The position numbers and the translations under genes were made by a program. From Paraspadella gotoi (taxonomy: Eukaryota; Chaetognatha), in NCBI GenBank assembly GCA_051294375.1, contig CM119264.1:16093245-16157244 (forward strand): a DNA stretch of 64,000 nt. Reading direction: 5' to 3'. Below the pieces are notes generated by a model. It was not told where the DNA came from and made no database searches. It saw only the letters and a list, made by a program, of their open reading frames with translations. Positions within the stretch are counted from its first letter, which is position 1, and each line of letters begins with the position of its first letter. Below, one piece after another: positions 60,201 to 64,000 of the stretch.

Positions 60201-62346
60201 GAGAGAGAGAGCGCGCGAGTTGTGGGGTAGGTTCAGGTAAGGGCGTTTGTCGTAGCGTACCCGAAGTCGGCAGGGCATAGGCGTTTGTTGTAGCGTACCC
60301 TGAGAAGGTTGCGTGTCCGATAGAAGGGCTCACACTTATGGCAACAGCCGGGTTGCTGTGATGCCCATTGGGATGGGCATCTCACTGTTGGCTTTGGGGG
60401 CTTCCGACCTCAGTGACGCCTCCTGTCACTGGCGCGGTTACCTAGGACGATCTCGCTTTGCCAACGCAGAGGGAAGTCGTTAGGACTGTGGATGGAACAC
60501 TACGCCTGGGATGGTGTGTTCCCCCTCTGAGCCAATGGATTTGGCTGAACGATGGTGGACGTGAGGCGGTGTGAATATACCGCCACAGTACCCCTTTTTT
60601 GTGACCAGAATCTGTTCACACAAACTACCGAGAATTTAATGAAATTTTACATTTAGAGTGCTAATGTCTATAGAAATGGAACTATCGAGGCGAATATTGA
60701 TATTCAACCCCTGAGAAGAGATACAGGGCCCTGGGGTAGACCCCTGGGGGGCCAAAAAATTCTAAAAATTTTTTTTTTTATTTTTCCAAATTTTTTAGTA
60801 GCATCAGGTGCATTGACGTTTTAAACATAAGAAAAAAACATTTTAGAACTAAAATTGATAAATTTGCCATAATTAAGCATGGTTGAAGATGCATGGTTTT
60901 ACTTCAAATTTTCCAAAATTATTCCAAATCTGACTTTAGATGCTGATGTTCATTAAGCTAAAAATTAAAGTAAATAAATATTTTTGAGGTAATAAATACG
61001 TTTTTGTGGAAGAGTAAACGTCTGTGCAACTGTTCAAAACAAAAAATGAAATTCGCCTTGTTCTATTTGTATTTACATAGGGATCGTTCATTCCAAATTT
61101 CAATAAATTTGGTCCAGTAGTTTTCTCGGAACGAGTTCTGGTCACAAAAAGGGATACCTCATTTTATAATATGAAGCCTTCTGTATCACGCCAACACTGG
61201 TGAGATAAAAAAATAATTAAAAACTGGATAACTTTACTATTCGATGTCCGCAACCATCTTTAGCTACCACCGGTCGGTGTTTTGTTAATCCATTTAATTT
61301 TGTTTTCCCTCTAGCGTCGAGTCTCAGTTTGCGAAATAATATACATTTTTTTTGTTCAGTAATATAAATTTTATAATCAATAATATTTTTTTAAATTTAT
61401 TTTAATTGCTATTTTTTTGTTTGAGGTAGAAAATGAATTGTTTACGTACAAGTTTTATGAAGAAACAAATTTCAGACATGTTTCTGCTTCAATATAAGCT
61501 TTCATCAGCGCAAAAACAGATTTGTGAAACAAATATTTTACAGACTCTTTCTCTCTCACTTTCTTTCTTCAAACTTTAAAATTTGTGAAAATATTTCTTT
61601 CACAAATCAATTCGTTTTTGCGCTGATGAAGGTTTACATTGAAGCCGAAACATTTGTTTCTTAATAAAACTCGTATGTAAACAAACAAGGAAAACAAAGG
61701 AAAGGAAAAACAATATTTTATATTATATTTTTTAAACGGTAGCGAGATTTCTATATGTCGCTCATAAAAAGGGGAAAAAAATAACCGACCGCAAAATCCC
61801 GGTCGGCGAAAGTAAAAATAAGCCTAAAACTTCTAATAAGTAATCAAAAGAAGGTAAACTTTTCATTAAATATTTAATATATAATTATATAATTTTTTTA
61901 AATACGATTCTATATTCAGGTTAATTTTGAAAATCTTCGACGATGAAAAAGAAAGTTGCTCACTTGTTCGGCCATGTCGTAAAACCTTTTCTTTTCCTTA
62001 TCATTCATCGCCTTCCATCTCTCGGCACATTTCTTGGAAAATTCCGCGAACACAACTAAAGGCAAACAAAGTAACAGGTAAAATTATAACCAGCAAAAAA
62101 TTCTTATTAATTCTGTCTCGCTATAAGACAGGTTCATCGTAATAAAATAAAAAAAATAAAAAAAATCACGGCAGCCAGTTTAGATTTTACAACTTGTAAA
62201 AAAAAGATGCCATCGATAATATTGGTTTAAAGAAATTGCTTACCCGACTGATTCGGATGTTTCCGCTTGTGTTCCTCGCGGCAAAGTTGCACGAAAAACG
62301 CATAAGCGGACATCTTCCCGCGCGGCTTGTTGTGGTCCTTCGGCAT
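57233..62346 (-). CDS. HMGB-type chromatin protein (two HMG boxes, acidic tail)
   Basis: Five exons in phase: 62346-62244, 62055-61964, 57956-57870, 57654-57565 and 57454-57233 (TAG), 197 aa. Box [51 protein letters not shown] basic linker follows ([14 protein letters not shown]). Box [61 protein letters not shown]. The tail is a 13-Glu run followed by DEDDE. Order and length match animal HMGB1/2/3, non-sequence-specific DNA-bending proteins of chromatin. The Met at 62346 gives [12 protein letters not shown], close to the usual start. Intron 2 (4 kb) contains a TCGGATCTGC element, satellite, TIR transposon, SINE-like copies and a fold-back. Confidence 0.95.
58088..58798. mobile_element. TCGGATCTGC-family element, copy in HMGB intron
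   Basis: It starts TCGGATTTGCATATCGCAGA and ends GGGCAGATCCGACATTG. It shares with the 17.2-kb copy the words CACTTTGTCGGTCCGTC, AGTGGAAATGAGTT(C/T)AAATGG, a GTCGTCGTCGCC run and an ATTAATTAATTAATTA stretch. The TCGGATCTGC / GCAGATCCGA ends are inverted. No ORF. Confidence 0.7.
58835..59715. repeat. satellite array with inserted ~400-bp sequence
   Basis: It has the same left border (AAAGTATAGTGATCTCGCCAGACG) and right border (CATGCGTGTATGAATGAGAGAG) as the 46.25-kb copy. The TGATGCGATGATAGTCATTCA units are interrupted at about 59235-59638 by unrelated DNA that contains ATGAACAAATGCCAAACCAT and may be a solo insertion. Both sides of the insertion are satellite units. Confidence 0.8.
59881..60129 (+). 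repeat. SINE-like element, copy 2
   Basis: Same 250-base element as at 44785, from TATGGCAACAGCCGGG to the CCGCCACAG end, inserted in the left arm of the TIR transposon. Confidence 0.75.
60337..60588 (+). repeat. SINE-like element, copy 3
   Basis: Third copy, in the same orientation, 207 bases downstream of copy 2. The spacer (60130-60336) holds GAGAGAGAGCGCGCGAG and a twice-written GGCGTTTGT(C/T)GTAGCGTACCC. Confidence 0.75.
61439..61684. mobile_element. fold-back element with hammerhead-like arms
   Basis: The TTGTTTAC(G/A)TAC(A/G)AGTTTTAT ends face each other over about 75 bases each. Each arm holds CTGATGA...GAAAC (plus strand 61622-61651; minus strand 61508-61480). The ends include an AATAAAA word. 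About 246 bases, no ORF. It is related to the element at 149-879. Confidence 0.65.
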
Positions 62347-62629
62347 CTTTCCTTTACTCTTGCTCAAATATTTGAGAATTTTTTCTAAGTTCAGAAATGA
62401 AAGCGATAAAGACAAGAGAGTATTTAGACGAAAGCAGCTTCACTCGTCCCAATAAATTTTAAAGATAATAAAAAACATGGCACACAGAAGTCGGGTGATG
62501 GAATCACGGTGCCATGGGATATTCGCGCACCGAGAAAATTTGCCTTTTTTTTCTTTGAAAAAATCAACAGTAATAATAAAGGGCTTACGAATAACGAAAA
62601 GATTTGGATATGGAGAAATTGAAACCTGC

Positions 62630-62805
62630 GATTGGTTAAACGCACCGAGAAAAGCCGAAATTTTAGTGCGACCATTGGTCGGACTCTGACTGACAACTGT
62701 AAGATTCAGCTAGAATCGGGAACCAACGAGCCTTGCGAATGCGCTCACAGGGCCAAAGCGTCGCAAGCTAATAAGAGGGAGGGAAAAAGACCGGTGATTG
62801 GTCGA
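62630..62805 (-). promoter_or_regulatory. HMGB upstream region with three CCAAT boxes
   Basis: ATTGG occurs at 62632 (GATTGGTTAA), 62671 (CCATTGGTCGG) and 62793 (GATTGGTCGA), i.e. CCAAT read on the gene's strand, 290-460 bases before its start codon. CCAAT clusters are common in promoters of chromatin-protein genes. No TATA box seen. Confidence 0.4.
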
Positions 62806-62849
62806 ATCCCTTTTTGAATTGCGACTATTCTGGGAACAAAGGGGTTCGT

Positions 62850-64000
62850 TTACGCTCGCGACGGGCCAGGGGATTTGAAAATTGTGGACGTACTCCTAAC
62901 GAATAAGCGAATCAGAGTTCAGAACAAAAGGCTAAATACCCAATGGTTATGAAGGACCTGCATCGCTCCTGAGGCAACGCTGGATCAAGTCCTACCTTGA
63001 ATCTAAAGAAGAGAGCAGCGAGAAAAGTATAATGAAGTGAAGAATTAGGTTCCCCAGTGGGTTTCATTAACGAAAAACCGCTAAAATAAATCTTATCCTA
63101 AGCCTGAGTTAAGACTATAATTTTAAATATATAAGAATTATCTATAGGAGAACGCTATGAACATTAACTTAATTAAAAGACCTAAAACATTGTGACTAAT
63201 TCACACCGGCACAGTGACAAGGAAAATCTGTCGAGAATTGAAAACGACGAAGGATCTTTCATTTTTCCAGTTGCGATTCTGGTTTAGTAGTTCGTGTTCT
63301 TCCTTGATTCCACGTACGATTCTTTAAATTCAATGTTATAAGCAAAATTTTAACAATTGGTGTGATTTAGATCCATTTTGAGAATTAGATATTTTTCAAT
63401 CTTCTTGATTGAAGTTGACCTAGACAGATGTTACAACACATTTTTTAGAAAGTGTAACCTTCTCATTTTGTCAAATGGCTTCACCAAACGACTCGGTGAA
63501 TTTAAATAATCATTTGAAAATATTTTGACAATTTTATAATTTCATCATGTCAATGAAACAAAAATCCTGAAAACATCACCAAAAAAAAACCTTGAGAAAT
63601 ACTATGCCACACAGCAAAATTACGATAAAATAAACTAAAAAACTTCAAGAGATTAAAAAGATCCAATATAACATCCTAAAAAATGAGATTTTTATAACTA
63701 TAGACATTAATGTATACATTACTGTATCAACAATAACAATAACTGCTTTTGATGCACATATTTCGAAATGTGCAAAAATTAGATCATAAAATTTATCATG
63801 ACTATTAAAATTTAAACTCGAATTTCAGAAGGGAATATTTGTAAACAGTGATGTGCGGATGATTTTGACTAAAAGCGATATAAACGGCAGGATGATACTC
63901 GTGTCTATCACTGGTTTCGACTTTTACGAATGCAAGCACAAATACAAGTTAATTTATAGTAGTTACATGTACAGTTGATTGTGTAGAACAATAATCATTT
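62850..64000. other. no feature recognised
   Basis: Mixed AT-rich DNA without a credible exon, splice pair or repeat shared with the rest of the window. Confidence 0.4.

Larger units (their letters stand above)
59851..61183. mobile_element. TIR transposon with TA target duplication (mariner-like), SINE inserted in its arm
   Basis: CAGAAGGCTTCATATTATAA at 59851 is matched in inverse at 61161-61183, and TA stands directly outside both ends, as for Tc1/mariner elements. The arms continue as GGTA(T/C)CCC(T)TTTTTGTGACCAGAA, but in the left arm this part lies at 60588, after two SINE-like copies. No transposase. Confidence 0.75.

Overview
This window is nuclear DNA from an invertebrate animal. The genes are interrupted by many short GT-AG introns. 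The recognisable proteins are animal or ciliate-cell types: a cytosolic carboxypeptidase, a CCDC81-type HU-domain protein, a two-box HMGB with an acidic tail, a GNAT N-acetyltransferase, a Cu/Zn-SOD-fold protein and a dibasic-processed peptide precursor. The non-coding DNA is AT-rich and full of (GA)n/(CT)n tracts, a TCAATCAA-type satellite, SINE-like repeats and short inverted-repeat DNA transposons. I cannot name the lineage. Exon models below were joined by hand; where stated, the reading phase agrees across every junction.

Layout. 1-1.7 kb: fold-back repeat. 1.77-8.9 kb (+): trypsin-fold gene, followed by a Gly/Ser-rich module whose end looks amyloid-like. A small two-exon gene (-) and a large satellite lie in its third intron. 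10.4-11.45 kb (-): acidic protein of unknown function. 13.96-15.6 kb (+): secreted precursor with six RQLY-KR peptide repeats. 16.2-18.3 kb: SINE, one exon of an unknown gene, and a transposon containing an assembly gap. 18.5-31.5 kb (-): a complete 21-exon cytosolic carboxypeptidase (tubulin deglutamylase family). One of its introns carries, on the opposite strand, a whole 7-exon secreted Glu-rich SOD-like gene. 31.6-37.1 kb: repeats, including a hAT-type MITE. 37.15-38.9 kb (-): unknown charged protein. 40.56-45.68 kb (+): CCDC81-like gene. 45.9-48.5 kb (-): NAA50/60-like acetyltransferase. 49.7-50.5 kb: GC-rich coding fragments. 50.57-56.74 kb: two tandem ~3.07 kb copies differing mainly by single-base indels. 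57.2-62.35 kb (-): HMGB gene, whose second intron (4 kb) is packed with transposons. 62.9-64 kb: nothing recognised.

Most notable: (1) the RQLY peptide precursor, a family I do not recognise; (2) the nested SOD-like protein, which appears to have lost one copper ligand and the active-site Arg and to have gained a ~300-residue acidic domain; (3) a trypsin-fold protein with Tyr where the catalytic His should be, next to a repetitive Gly/Asn/Ile tail; (4) dispersed composite elements that carry satellite cores; (5) hammerhead-ribozyme-like motifs in several fold-back repeats; (6) signs of assembly trouble (N gaps, one inside a coding exon, and the tandem duplication). Several of these genes (carboxypeptidase, CCDC81) belong to the tubulin/cilium world, but nothing shows that they are co-regulated.
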